Origin: Flavobacteriales bacterium UBA6772
GTDB taxonomy: Bacteria > Bacteroidota > Bacteroidia > Flavobacteriales > Flavobacteriaceae
DNA: 64,000 nucleotides
Assembly: GCA_905181765.1 (NCBI GenBank)
Contig: CAJIYW010000001.1
Span: 372,001 to 436,000, forward strand
Direction: 5' to 3'
Each line of letters opens with the position of its first letter. Within the stretch, counting starts at the first letter, position 1. The translations under genes and the position numbers were made by a program. Below, piece by piece: positions 38,627 through 48,975 of this stretch. The notes under the pieces were generated by a model that worked only from the letters and a program-made list of their open reading frames with translations, was not told where the DNA came from and did no database searches.

Positions 38627-39799
38627 ATGAAACATCATAAAAGAATACTTCCAATTATCGTTATTTCGCAATTTTGCTGCACCTCTTTATGGTTTGCAGG
38701 CAATGCAGTATTAAATGATTTGATAGAAAATTTTAGTTTGCCTAATAGTGCTTTAGAAGATTTAACGTCTGCCGTGCAATTTGGTTTTATTACTGGAACG
38801 TTATTGTTTGCACTCTTTACAATTGCAGATCGATTCTCTCCATCTAAAGACTTTTTTTTATGTACTTCATTAGGTGGACTTTGCAATGCAGGTTTAATTT
38901 TTAAGTTTAATACATTATCGACCTTACTAATTATACGTTTTTTAACAGGCTTCTTCTTAGCAGGAATTTATCCAATAGGTATGAAAATTGCTACAGATTA
39001 TTATAAAAAAGGATTAGGTATTTCTTTAGGATTTATAGTAGGTGCCTTAGTTTTAGGTACAGCATTGCCTCATTTATTAAAAGATAGCATGCATGCTTTT
39101 TCATGGGAAACGGTGCTATTATCTATTTCTGGTCTAGCTATTTTTGGCGGTTGTCTGCTAGTAATTTTTGTGAATAACGGGCCATATCGTCAAAAAGGAA
39201 CCTCTTTAGATCTTACCATTTGTTTTAAAGTATTTAAAAATAGAGCTTTTCGAAAGGCTTCTTTTGGTTATTTTGGACATATGTGGGAGCTATATACCTT
39301 TTGGGCATTTGTACCCATTTTACTAAAAACCTATTCAGATATGTATGTTAAAGTGCAATTTAATATCCCTTTGCTTTCCTTTTTTATTATCGGCATTGGA
39401 AGTATTTCCTGTGTTTTAGGAAGTTATTTGGCTGCCAAATTTGGAACTAAAAGAACCGCTTTTTCCTTACTTTTACTCTCTTGTATTTGTTGTTTGGTCT
39501 CACCACTCTTTTTTCTAGTATCAAATGGAACTATTTTTCTGCTCTTTTTACTCTTCTGGGGAATAGTTGTAATTGCAGATTCTCCGCTATTTTCTACTTT
39601 AGTTGCACAAAATGCTCCTGAGACAGACAAGGGAACAGCAATTACGATTGTAAACTGCATTGGTTTCTCGATTACTATTCTTAGCATACAATTAATTAGC
39701 ACTCTTTTTCACAGTACTTCTTCTACTTTTGTTTTCCTTATCTTAGCATTCGGACCTATTTTAGGCTTAATTTCTTTGCGCTCTAAAAGAGTGTTTTAA
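38627..39799 (+). CDS. MFS transporter
   Basis: 390 aa with about 12 hydrophobic segments. The N-terminal half contains the MFS loop pattern in altered form (LFTIADRFSPSKDFFL) and GFFLAGIYPIGMKIATDYY. Substrate is not predictable. It is divergent from the HMG-CoA lyase gene across about 80 nt. Confidence 0.85.
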   Translation: MKHHKRILPIIVISQFCCTSLWFAGNAVLNDLIENFSLPNSALEDLTSAVQFGFITGTLLFALFTIADRFSPSKDFFLCTSLGGLCNAGLIFKFNTLSTLLIIRFLTGFFLAGIYPIGMKIATDYYKKGLGISLGFIVGALVLGTALPHLLKDSMHAFSWETVLLSISGLAIFGGCLLVIFVNNGPYRQKGTSLDLTICFKVFKNRAFRKASFGYFGHMWELYTFWAFVPILLKTYSDMYVKVQFNIPLLSFFIIGIGSISCVLGSYLAAKFGTKRTAFSLLLLSCICCLVSPLFFLVSNGTIFLLFLLFWGIVVIADSPLFSTLVAQNAPETDKGTAITIVNCIGFSITILSIQLISTLFHSTSSTFVFLILAFGPILGLISLRSKRVF

Positions 39800-40010
39800 A
39801 AACAGTATTTATCTCATTTAATATTACTCTAAAAGGTCTTTTTTATTGCACATATTACAATAGTAGTATCTTAAAATAGTAATTTCTTTAAGATTTATTA
39901 ATAAATACTTGGTAATCAATTTTATAGTGTTATTTTATTTACTATATTTATTATCCTAATTCAATTATACATTAAGATACTTTTTATAATTTATACCTCA
40001 ATTAAATAAT

Positions 40011-40472
40011 ATGAAAAAATTACTTTTAGTTACTGTCTTACTTTTCTTTTTCATGAATTCGAGTAGTGCGCAAGAAACTTCTAAATGGTCCAGTGAAAAT
40101 TCTTTTATAGAATGGAATTTTGGTGTTGCCTTTATCGATGATGATGGAATTCCTTTTCCAGGAACCTCAGTACTTTGGGGGAAAACCTTAATTAATGAAA
40201 ATAATTTTATTTTAGAATATGAGGGCGGTTTTGCCTTTCCTACTTTAGTAACAGGTAAAATAGGAATTGGTAAAAGAATTAACAATACAAACCTCACGTT
40301 TGGTATTAGACCTTTTCCATTTCATTTATATACACAAGCTACATTTGCACCTCAAGAAAACGGGTATTGGATTACTTCTTTAGAAGTGAATCCATTTGGT
40401 ACTGATTCAGTTATTTCTTTTGGATCTAGAGCTATGCTTACTTTTGGATATCGTTGGAATTTAGATAAATAA
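40011..40472 (+). CDS. Exported protein of unknown function, possible small beta-barrel
   Basis: 153 aa. Signal peptide (ends ...NSSSAQE). The mature part has alternating beta-strand patterns rich in aromatic and glycine residues (FVEWNFGVAF-like, GIRPFPFHLYTQATF) and ends GYRWNLDK. It could be a small outer-membrane barrel. I do not recognise a family. A strong terminator follows. Confidence 0.65.
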   Translation: MKKLLLVTVLLFFFMNSSSAQETSKWSSENSFIEWNFGVAFIDDDGIPFPGTSVLWGKTLINENNFILEYEGGFAFPTLVTGKIGIGKRINNTNLTFGIRPFPFHLYTQATFAPQENGYWITSLEVNPFGTDSVISFGSRAMLTFGYRWNLDK

Positions 40473-40489
40473 GAAAACATATAAGCTTA

Positions 40490-40523
40490 AAAAAAGCTCA
40501 AGATTTTCATCTTGAGCTTTTTT
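40490..40523. terminator. Bidirectional terminator
   Basis: 15-bp stem AAAAAAGCTCAAGAT/ATCTTGAGCTTTTTT with a TTTC loop, between the convergent exported protein and typA. The core equals the guaB terminator core at 25374-25406. Confidence 0.9.
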
Positions 40524-40544
40524 AATATCTTATGCTTTTAAAAA

Positions 40545-42316
40545 TTATCCTTTAAAGACAATTTTACGCATTCTTAAGTTTTCTGGAGTTACTTCTAAGT
40601 ACTCATCTGACTTAATATATTCCATATTTTCCTCTAAAGAGAAATCTACTTTCGGTGCAATTTTCATAGCTTCATCTGTACCAGATTTACGCATGTTTGT
40701 CAATTGCTTTCCTTTAATTAAGTTTACTGCCATTTCATCAGATTTACTATTTTCTCCAATTACTTGGCCAATATAAATCTCTTGGTTTACGTCGATAAAG
40801 AAACGTCCTCTGTCTTGTAAACGATTTAATGCATATGCCGTTGCTTTACCTGCTGCAGAAGAAACAATCGCTCCTTTTACTTCTTCAGTAAAATCTCCTT
40901 TATAAAGACCATATTCACTAAATCTGTGGTTAATAATTGCAGTACCAGCTGTAGCTGTTAAAATTCTATTTCTTAAACCAATTAATCCTCTTGAAGGAAT
41001 TGAAAATTCTAAGTGTTGTAAATCTCCTTTAGGCTCCATAATTAACATATCACCTTTTCTAAGAGATACTAAGTTAATTGCTTTAGAGGCCATATCTTCT
41101 GGCACATCAATAGACAATGTTTCCATTGGCTCATGTTTCTTACCATCAATTTCTTTTAAAATTACTTGTGGTCTTCCCACTTGTAATTCATATCCTTCTC
41201 TACGCATTGTTTCAATTAAAACAGACAAGTGTAAAACTCCACGCCCAAAAACGTTAAATTTATCTTCACTATCAGTAGTTTCAACTTTTAATGCTAAGTT
41301 TTTTTCTAATTCTTTAAACAGACGGTCACGAATGTGACGCGAAGTAACAAATTTACCTTCTTTACCAAAGAAAGGAGAATTGTTAATTGTAAACAACATA
41401 CTCATAGTAGGTTGATCTATTTCTGTTCTTGGCAATGCTTCTGGGTTTTCTAAATCTGCAATTGTATCGCCAATTTCAAAACCATCAATACCTGTAATTG
41501 CACAAATATCTCCACAAGGTACTTTCTCTACTTGAATTTTACCCATTCCTTCGAATACGTGTAATTCTTTAATTCTTACTTTTTTAGTAGAACCGTCAGC
41601 TTACATAACATGTAATCTTTACCAACTTCTAAATCTCCACGAAATACACGTCCGATAGCAATTCTACCTGTAAAAGATGAAAAATCTAAAGAAGTAATCT
41701 GCATTTGTGGCGTACCTTCGTTGTATTTAGTTGCAGGTATAGATTCTAAAACTGCATCTAATAAAGGGATGATATTGTCTGTTTCGTTTCTCCAGTCTGT
41801 ACTCATCCAATTGTTTTTTGCAGAACCATAAACAGTAGCAAAATCTAATTGCTCTTCTGTTGCTTCTAATGCAAACATTAAATCAAAAACTTTTTCATGA
41901 ACGATATCAGGAGTACAGTTTTCTTTGTCTACTTTATTTACAACAACAATCGGAGTTAAACCTAAATCTAAAGCCTTACCTAATACAAAACGAGTTTGTG
42001 GCATTGGACCTTCGAATGCATCTACTAATAATAAAACACCATCAGCCATTTTTAATACACGCTCTACTTCACCACCAAAATCGGCGTGACCAGGGGTATC
42101 AATTACGTTGATTTTTGTGCCTTTGTACATTACAGAAACGTTCTTAGAAAGAATTGTAATTCCTCTTTCACGTTCTAAATCGTTATTATCTAACAATAAA
42201 TCTTTACGTTCTTTACGATCGTCTAAGATTTTTGCTTGATCAATAATCTTGTCAACTAAGGTTGTTTTCCCGTGATCGACATGGGCTATAATAGCAATAT
42301 TTCTAATTTGATGCAT
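40545..42316 (-). pseudogene. typA: Translational GTPase TypA/BipA, split by a one-base frameshift
   Basis: The N-terminal frame (42316-41576) has the GTPase motifs [26 protein letters not shown] and VVNKVDKEN, and breaks after KDYMLCK. The C-terminal frame (to 40545) continues VRIKELHVFEGMGKIQVEKV and ends normally. Restoring one A near 41600-41602 gives ...LCKADGSTKKVRIKE... and a protein of 590 aa, the usual BipA size. BipA helps ribosome assembly and stress adaptation. Both halves are fully conserved, so a missed base in a short A run is the likely cause. Confidence 0.9.
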
Positions 42317-42338
42317 GCGTGAATTCTTAAATTTCGTG

Positions 42339-42346
42339 CAAAAGTA
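42339..42346 (-). promoter_or_regulatory. -7 box (TACTTTTG) of typA
   Basis: TAnnTTTG match on the minus strand, 22 nt before the ATG. Confidence 0.38.
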
Positions 42347-42529
42347 ATTGATTCAATACAATATAAACGAATTCTAACTGTTTATTTTTGCGTTTTGAAG
42401 GTTAATAAATTATTATAAAAGAAATAAACATCTGATTTAAGGATTATTTACTTTGATGAATTTAAGTACAACTATGAATTCGAAAGCTTTAAAGAATGGA
42501 GAAATAATACCTGTGTGTACTTTGTAAAA

Positions 42530-42823
42530 TTATTTTTGTCTTGGTGGGTCTTCTTGAAATGCAGATGGCAAAATATCTGGAATTAGCTTTATTAATAACG
42601 GCAATAACAGTGCACCCCCCGGTAGCATAAATACTGCAAAGGCTGGTATTGCTTTACAAATATCTAAAAGTTGTACCTTAATTTTTAACTTCTCTTCTTC
42701 TGATAGGTTAGCATGCGTAGACTTTTTAATTAAATACATTGCTTCTTTGCTCTGAGACAATTCTTGATATAATCTCAACTTGTTCTTGTGCAGCAATTCT
42801 TTTATTTCATCTATGTTTTGCAT
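42530..42823 (-). CDS. Small LETM1-like domain protein
   Basis: 97 aa. The N-terminal half is a charged helix (ELLHKNKLRLYQELSQSKEA). The C-terminal half, ICKAIPAFAVFMLPGGALLL then LIKLIPDILPSAFQ, resembles the core of the LETM1 domain (the mitochondrial family has IPF..F...P.....LP..LK.FPN.LPS.F). LETM1 proteins affect ion balance and bind ribosomes in mitochondria. The start is coupled to the proline dehydrogenase stop (TAATG). The family call is by eye; function is unknown. Confidence 0.65.
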   Translation of the reverse strand: MQNIDEIKELLHKNKLRLYQELSQSKEAMYLIKKSTHANLSEEEKLKIKVQLLDICKAIPAFAVFMLPGGALLLPLLIKLIPDILPSAFQEDPPRQK

Positions 42824-43985
42824 TATACTTTTCTCCGTTTACGTTCTGCACTTATCAAATTTAGCTCTCTACTTGTTTGCCCTGCTACTGAAGTATTTTC
42901 TTCTGCTCTTCTTATTAAATATGGCATAACGTCTCTAACAGGGCCAAAAGGAAGGTATTTTGCTACATTATATCCTACTTCAGATAAATTAAAACTAATA
43001 TTATCACTCATACCATATAATTGTCCAAACCACAAACGCTTGTCTTCCTTAGAAATGTTGTGCTCTTTTTGCCAGGTCCATTAATAAGGTAAGTACTTTC
43101 TTCATTATGTGTTCCAGCAAACAAGGCCATATTTGGTTGCTCCATCATAAATATTATAGCAGCATCATAATTAAGGTCTGTAGCTTGTTTATCTGGGCAA
43201 ATAGGAGAGTCATATCCTTTCTCTTTTGCTCTAAATCGTTCTTTTTCCATATACGCTCCCCGCACAATTTTCATTCCAATATGAAATCTCTTTTGATTTG
43301 CTTTTTCTGCCAAAACCTTTAGATAATCTAAACGGTCATGCCTATACATTTGCAGTGTATTAAAAATAATGGCTTTTTCCTGATTATAAGTTTCCATCAT
43401 TTCTTCTATTAAAGTATCTGCAGCTCCTTGCATCCAACTTTCCTCTGCATCAATTAATAAGGGTACATTATTTTTAAAAGCAGCTTTGCAAACGGTATGA
43501 AAACGAACTATTACACGCTGCCATTCTGCCTCTTCGGTTATTGTTAATACTATTTTTTCTGTTACTTTTTGAAAAATCGCAAAACGTCCAAAACCTGTTG
43601 GTTTAAATACTGCAAATGGAATTGATTTTCTTTCTTGTCCAAAATTAATGATTTTTAAAATCTTTGTAACCGTATCATCAAACTCACTCTCCTCCTCTTT
43701 ACCTTCTACAGAATAGTCTAATACAGAATATACCCCTTTTGTATACAACTTATCAATACTTGGCAAACAATCTTCTTCATTTGTACCCCCACAAAAATGA
43801 TCAAAAACAGTAGCGCGAATTAAACCCTCTATTGGCAAATGTGCTTTTAAAGCAAAATTTGTTACTGCAGTTCCTATTCTAACCATTGGTTGGTTTTGAA
43901 TCATTTTAAACAAAAAATAAGCTCTCTCTAACTCAGAATATGTTTTGAGGGAAAATGCGATTTCGGTATTATCAAAAAGTTTCAT
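42823..43985 (-). pseudogene. Proline dehydrogenase, frameshifted
   Basis: The main frame (43985-43008) carries the flavin-barrel motifs of proline dehydrogenase (KIVRGAYMEKERFRAKEKGY, ALFAGTHNEEST). The end is in another frame: EHNISKEDKRLWFGQLYGMS, then YNVAKYLPFGPVRDVMPYLI and RRAEENTSVAGQ, finishing at 42823. Two extra bases, near 43087-43090 and in the five-T run at 43066-43070, explain the break; between them MDLAK reads in the third frame. The repaired protein is about 387 aa, normal for the single-domain enzyme that oxidises proline to pyrroline-5-carboxylate. Sequence error is likely. Confidence 0.85.
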
Positions 43986-44006
43986 TCAATCAATTTTTAA
44001 TCTTAA

Positions 44007-44014
44007 CAAATATA
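44007..44014 (-). promoter_or_regulatory. -7 box (TATATTTG) of the proline dehydrogenase gene
   Basis: TAnnTTTG match on the minus strand, 21 nt before the start codon at 43985; no matching TTG. Confidence 0.4.
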
Positions 44015-44074
44015 CCTCAAGATAATATATAATTCGAAAAAATCTATTTAATTTGCACACTTAATAATTTTATC

Positions 44075-45133
44075 ATGAATTCTATTAAAGCTATTAGTTA
44101 CCCTGTTCATTTCCAGGATAAAGGATACAATTTATTGTCCAATTTAATTGCGGAAAACAACTATTCTACGCTCTTTATTTTGGTAGATGAGAATACTTTT
44201 AAATATTGTTATCCTAAATTTATTCCGAATTTACAAACAGATAAGAGAATTGAGGTTATTGAAATTGAATCTGGAGAAATAAATAAAAATTTAGAAACTT
44301 GTATTGGTGTTTGGAATGCGATTACAGAATTAGGTGGAGATAGAAAGAGTTTAATTATCACATTGGGTGGCGGAGTTATTACGGATTTAGGAGGTTTTGT
44401 GGCTTCCTGTTTTAAACGTGGAGTTGATTTTGTAAATATACCTACTACGTTATTATCTATGGTTGATGCCTCTGTTGGTGGAAAAACAGGCGTAGATTTA
44501 GGAGTGTTAAAAAATCAGATTGGATTGTTTGCAAATCCTGAAATGGTATTAGTAGATACCGATTATTTAACTACGGTTTCTGAAAGGGAAATTAAGTCTG
44601 GTACTGCGGAAATTATTAAGTATGGTATTACCTATGATATTACCTTATTTAATGAAATAAAAAACAACAAAGATTTAAAGATTGAAGATTTAATATTTAG
44701 ATCTATTGAAATAAAAAACGAAGTAGTTTTAAAGGATCCTAAAGAACAAAATATTCGTAAAATTTTAAATTTCGGACATACTTTAGGTCATGCTATTGAA
44801 TCTTTTTACTTAGAATCTGACGATAAAGAAAGCCTTACCCATGGAGAAGCGATCGCTATTGGAATGGTTTGCGAAAGTTACATGTCTTCTAAGATATTAA
44901 ATTTCCCTATTAAAAATGTAGTGGAAATAAAAAAGGTCATTTTATCAATTTATAACAAAACTGATCTACTAATAGAAGATTTTTCTGGTATATTAGAGTT
45001 ATTAAAGCACGATAAAAAAAATGTAAAGGGTCGCGTAAACTTTGTTTTATTAAATGATTATGAAGATTATAAACTAGATTGTGAAGTTTCTAATGACCTA
45101 ATTATTGAAAGTATGAAATTTTATAATATTTAA
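44075..45133 (+). CDS. aroB: 3-dehydroquinate synthase
   Basis: 352 aa. NAD-binding GGGVITDLGGFVASCFKRG, the PTTLLSMVDASVGGKTGVD loop and the metal ligands around FGHTLGHAIES and THGEAIAIGM are all present. It catalyses the second step of the shikimate pathway. It is divergent from proline dehydrogenase. The frame is intact. Confidence 0.97.
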   Translation: MNSIKAISYPVHFQDKGYNLLSNLIAENNYSTLFILVDENTFKYCYPKFIPNLQTDKRIEVIEIESGEINKNLETCIGVWNAITELGGDRKSLIITLGGGVITDLGGFVASCFKRGVDFVNIPTTLLSMVDASVGGKTGVDLGVLKNQIGLFANPEMVLVDTDYLTTVSEREIKSGTAEIIKYGITYDITLFNEIKNNKDLKIEDLIFRSIEIKNEVVLKDPKEQNIRKILNFGHTLGHAIESFYLESDDKESLTHGEAIAIGMVCESYMSSKILNFPIKNVVEIKKVILSIYNKTDLLIEDFSGILELLKHDKKNVKGRVNFVLLNDYEDYKLDCEVSNDLIIESMKFYNI

Positions 45134-45207
45134 AATCAAATTTAAATTTTCTAATATCAAGTTATTACAAAATATAAAATAATTTTATTTAACCACTACA
45201 TACTTAT

Positions 45208-47724
45208 TTAAAACTCTCGCTTACCAAACTCACTGTCAATAAATTTTGATTTATCTTTAGCTGCATTGAAAGTATAAGAAAGGTTTAAAGAAAGCATGTC
45301 TACTTCATAAACATAGTTTGTAGAAGTATAAAATTGGTTTGGTCTAGAAGTAGTAATTCTTTGCTCATTGGTTTTAAACAAATCCATATCAATATTTTGC
45401 CACTGGAGAGTTGCTGTAAGTCTATCATCCAAAAATTTCTTTCTAAATGTTAAGTTTGGCGAGTAAAAACGTGAATCTTCGCCCATAGCTGTATTTCTGT
45501 CGGACAAATAATTAAAAGTAAATTGCAATGAGGTATTTCTTCCAAAACGATAGGTAGAATTTAAATTAAAAGAATAAATAATTGATTTTGAATCTATATC
45601 ATAATTTCTTTCAACACCATCTCTATGTCTAAAATTTAGAAGACCATCAATTGTGTAATTATAAATATTTGCACCAATAAAATTGGTCCAATTTTCAGAA
45701 GGCTTTAAAGTTGCTCCAATTTCTAAACCAATTGAATTACTTTTACCAACATTTGAATAAACTCTATTAATTATACTATCAATTACTGCCCCATTGGGTT
45801 TATAAGCGAGTGTATTTACACGATTAATAACATTTTCTACATGTCTAAAATATGCAGTTGCATAAATAGAATTTCCTCTTTTTAATTTCTTAGTTATTCC
45901 CAATTCAACTAAGTCAATAAATTCTGGTAATAAAGTATTATCTCCTTGTTCAAAAACTTCAGAATGCTCGCGTTCCGCAAAGCTATTCATTTTGAAGCTC
46001 GTTGTTCTTTCAATTCTTTTACTGTAAGCTGTTTTAATATTCGTCTTGCTGTTAATTTTATATTGTAAAGATGCTGAAGGAAATAATTTTATAAAATCAT
46101 ACTCATATACATTTTTCTTAGTGTCACTTTTTAGAACCTCCTTATACTCTCTATCCATAGATTCTAGGCGAACCCCAGCAGCATAATTCCATTTATTTTT
46201 TAAACCCGAGACTTGTGCATAACCAGAATGAATACTTCTTTTTAAACTTACATCACTTGAAAATTCTGAAACTTCAATACCATCTCTTTCATAAACAAAT
46301 TTCCCTGTATGATCTAAATCACGAAATTGATAACCCATTTCTAAGGTTCCAAAAGAAAAGGGATTCCATAGATAATCTAAATTAAAACGTTTTCCATATA
46401 AGGGATTGTCATTTGTATTGTATTCTTTTTGATAAATAATGGAATTGTCAGGAAAACCAACATTATCATTTTCCGTAGGACCACCTAAAAAAGTATATTC
46501 ATACAATATCGAAGCTGAAATTTTAGATTTATTCTCAAACTTATGAGAATAATCAAAGCTACCCAAAGCAAAATCACCTTTTCTAATTCTTAAATTATGA
46601 TTGTAATACGCGAACGTATATTGACGATTATTAGATTCTATTGGAGAAATCGAATGATTGTCATAATACACAATATCTGCCAATCTTTCTTTTGTTCTCT
46701 GACCGGCAAAAAAGCCTAAAGAATAAGTATCAGATTCATTTGGGGTGTATTCTATATTAAACCTTCCATTATAGGTAACTTCATCAAAGCTACGTTCACC
46801 ATCTGAAGGTAAAAATGTTATCTTATTTTCTGATGAGTTTACAATAAACATATCTCCCTCTCTTCTACCTGACTTATCATTTCTTTGATAACTGGCTCCT
46901 AAAGAGATGTTCCAATTCTCTGTTCTTTTATTAAAAGTTGCATCAATACCTTGTCTTTTTGCAGCTACTTTAGTCTCGTAATTTTCTATAGAAGGAAATC
47001 CTCCACGAACATTGACTTGCACAAAAGTTCCATTAATAGCTCCTTTTCTTGTAATGACATTTAGAATACCTGCTTTTCCTTCAGGATCGTATTTTGCAGA
47101 AGGTGCGGTAATTAACTCAACACTCTCTAAAGCATTCGCTGGCAATTGGGCTAAAACCGCACTCGCATCTCCTTGCGTTGGCTTTCCATTAATTAAGATC
47201 GTAAACCCCTTACTACCTCTAATACTAATTTCTCCCATGCCATCAATTGATACTGAAGGTAAATTCTTAACAACGTCAACCGCATTTCCCCCTACCGAAC
47301 TTTGATACTTTTTTACATCAAAAATTTGTCTATCAATTTTATGTAAAACAGTCTGTTTTTCTGTTTTGAGTATGACTTCATTTAATTCATTTCCAGTACC
47401 TAATTCTAATTTTAAAATTCCTAAATCCTTTTTCTCTTGTTTTTTATTGACTACAATAAATTCAATTTTATTACTTTGATATCCAATAAAAGAGGCAATT
47501 AAATAATAAGTTCCAGGTTTTATTTCAGGAATAGAAAAACGACCATCTTTTTTTGTAACGACGCCAGTTATGAGTTTTTTCGTATTTGATTCATACAAAG
47601 CTGATGTAGCATATTCAAGAGGATAATTATCTTCAGCTGCTGTAATTTTTCCAATTATTTGTGCAGTTATAAACTGAGTTGATATTAAAAAAATTAATAA
47701 ATATAATTGTTCTTTAAATTTCAT
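45208..47724 (-). CDS. TonB-dependent-receptor-like outer-membrane protein (OMP beta-barrel family 3 type)
   Basis: 838 aa with a signal peptide (ends ...TQFITAQ), a carboxypeptidase-regulatory-like domain (about 22-105), a plug-like region (VVKNLPSVSIDGMGEISIRG and ITAPSAKYDPEGKAGILNVI), and a long barrel ending ...GKREF. The layout fits the flavobacterial group in which the barrel is of the OMP_b-brl_3 type. The substrate is unknown and no SusD partner is nearby, so glycan import of the SusCD kind is not supported. Confidence 0.88.
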   Translation of the reverse strand: MKFKEQLYLLIFLISTQFITAQIIGKITAAEDNYPLEYATSALYESNTKKLITGVVTKKDGRFSIPEIKPGTYYLIASFIGYQSNKIEFIVVNKKQEKKDLGILKLELGTGNELNEVILKTEKQTVLHKIDRQIFDVKKYQSSVGGNAVDVVKNLPSVSIDGMGEISIRGSKGFTILINGKPTQGDASAVLAQLPANALESVELITAPSAKYDPEGKAGILNVITRKGAINGTFVQVNVRGGFPSIENYETKVAAKRQGIDATFNKRTENWNISLGASYQRNDKSGRREGDMFIVNSSENKITFLPSDGERSFDEVTYNGRFNIEYTPNESDTYSLGFFAGQRTKERLADIVYYDNHSISPIESNNRQYTFAYYNHNLRIRKGDFALGSFDYSHKFENKSKISASILYEYTFLGGPTENDNVGFPDNSIIYQKEYNTNDNPLYGKRFNLDYLWNPFSFGTLEMGYQFRDLDHTGKFVYERDGIEVSEFSSDVSLKRSIHSGYAQVSGLKNKWNYAAGVRLESMDREYKEVLKSDTKKNVYEYDFIKLFPSASLQYKINSKTNIKTAYSKRIERTTSFKMNSFAEREHSEVFEQGDNTLLPEFIDLVELGITKKLKRGNSIYATAYFRHVENVINRVNTLAYKPNGAVIDSIINRVYSNVGKSNSIGLEIGATLKPSENWTNFIGANIYNYTIDGLLNFRHRDGVERNYDIDSKSIIYSFNLNSTYRFGRNTSLQFTFNYLSDRNTAMGEDSRFYSPNLTFRKKFLDDRLTATLQWQNIDMDLFKTNEQRITTSRPNQFYTSTNYVYEVDMLSLNLSYTFNAAKDKSKFIDSEFGKREF

Positions 47725-47826
47725 AAAAAGGTTGAATGGAATTATTTAATATTCTAATATATTTAATAAATTTTTAGACTAAATAAATAAAAAAAGGTTT
47801 AATCAGAAATGGACTTATATCGCATA

Positions 47827-47853
47827 AAAAATCCTTCTTAAAGAAGGATTTTA
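47827..47853. terminator. Terminator hairpin between receptor and cold-shock protein genes
   Basis: AAAATCCTTCTT and AAGAAGGATTTT form a near-perfect palindrome with flanking A and T. On the minus strand it follows the cold-shock gene stop (47873) by about 20 nt. Confidence 0.8.
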
Positions 47854-47872
47854 AATATGATTTGAATAATTT

Positions 47873-48325
47873 TTATATTTTTGTCACTTTTACAGCATTC
47901 ATTCCACGCATTCCTCTTTCTAATTCAAAAGAGACTTTATCATTTTCTGCAATGTCATCTATTAAACCACTTACGTGTGTAAAATATTTTTCATTGTTTT
48001 CCATATCGATAATAAAACCAAAACCTTTCGAAGTATCAAAGAAAGAAACTTTACCTTTTCTAACAGGATCTTCTTCTGGCAAATCTTCCTTTTTAGTTAC
48101 AGAAATCTGAATATCCTCCAATTCATATTCTACTTTTAATTCTGGGTCTGGCGGAGTATCTGTTAAGTTTCCGTTATGATCTACATATGCAAATTGAATT
48201 CCCGTTGATCCGTTCTCATCCTTGTCCGCCTTTCTTGCGTCCATTTTCTTTTGCTTATCTAAACGCTTTTTTAAACGTTTCTTTTCCTTTTCACTCTTAC
48301 TAAATGTTTGCTGCGATTTGGCCAT
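47873..48325 (-). CDS. Cold-shock-domain protein with charged N-terminal extension
   Basis: 150 aa. The first 45 residues are lysine-rich (KSEKEKKRLKKRLDKQKK), and residues of about 85-150 are a cold-shock domain (RKGKVSFFDTSKGFGFI, with the RNP-1-like GFGFI and RNP-2-like KYFTHVS). It probably binds single-stranded RNA; the basic tail may help. This layout is common in Flavobacteriia. Its specific target is unknown. Confidence 0.9.
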   Translation of the reverse strand: MAKSQQTFSKSEKEKKRLKKRLDKQKKMDARKADKDENGSTGIQFAYVDHNGNLTDTPPDPELKVEYELEDIQISVTKKEDLPEEDPVRKGKVSFFDTSKGFGFIIDMENNEKYFTHVSGLIDDIAENDKVSFELERGMRGMNAVKVTKI

Positions 48326-48514
48326 TAAAATCCTACTGGTTTTATGTTATTATTCTTGATTAAGATAAAATACTAAACTCATAAATTCAAAATCAAAGTT
48401 AAAGTTAACTTTTGGAATAATCGAAGTGTATTCTTTCTTATTTGCAAATATACTACTTAAAATACAATTAGTAAAACATTAATTAGGTTAGTTTTAAGTG
48501 CTAAAACAGTATCC

Positions 48515-48973
48515 TTACTCATAAAAAGCCGCTAAAAACTCTGCAACACAAGCAGGTTTTTCTTGGCCCTTTATCTCTAAAATACATGAGAATGTTGCCT
48601 TCACCCCATTATTTTCTAATGGCTGTATATCCAATACTTTAGAAAGCATTCTTAATTGACTTTTTACAGGAACCGCATTGGGAAAACGAACTTTATTTAA
48701 ACCGTAATTCAAACCCATTTTTAGACTTTTAATAGTAAAAGCTTCTTCTAGTAATTTAGAAATCATAGCTACCGACATAAATCCGTGTGCAATGGTACTT
48801 TTAAAATGAGATTCTTTTGCAGCTCTGGCTTCATCCACGTGAATCCATTGTTTATCTGAAGTTGCATTAGCAAAATCATTAATCATTTCTTGAGTAATAG
48901 TATACCAATTTCCAATAGGTAAATCTTTACCAACCATTTTTTTAAAATCTGAAATAGTCTCAAAAACCAACAT
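48515..48973 (-). CDS. MaoC-family (R)-specific enoyl-CoA hydratase-like protein
   Basis: 152 aa, a single hotdog domain. The hydratase motif reads FANATSDKQWIHVDEARA, with the Asp/His catalytic pair in D-x-x-x-I-H form, then STIAHGFMSVAMIS. It fits hydration of enoyl-CoA or related acyl substrates. It lies 2 nt from the TRIC gene upstream and likely shares its transcript. Confidence 0.9.
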   Translation of the reverse strand: MLVFETISDFKKMVGKDLPIGNWYTITQEMINDFANATSDKQWIHVDEARAAKESHFKSTIAHGFMSVAMISKLLEEAFTIKSLKMGLNYGLNKVRFPNAVPVKSQLRMLSKVLDIQPLENNGVKATFSCILEIKGQEKPACVAEFLAAFYE

Positions 48974-48975
48974 AC

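Noticed and set aside
45208..47724. SusCD-type polysaccharide utilisation locus
   Set aside because: The receptor is of the OMP beta-barrel-3 type, and no SusD-like lipoprotein or glycoside hydrolase is nearby.
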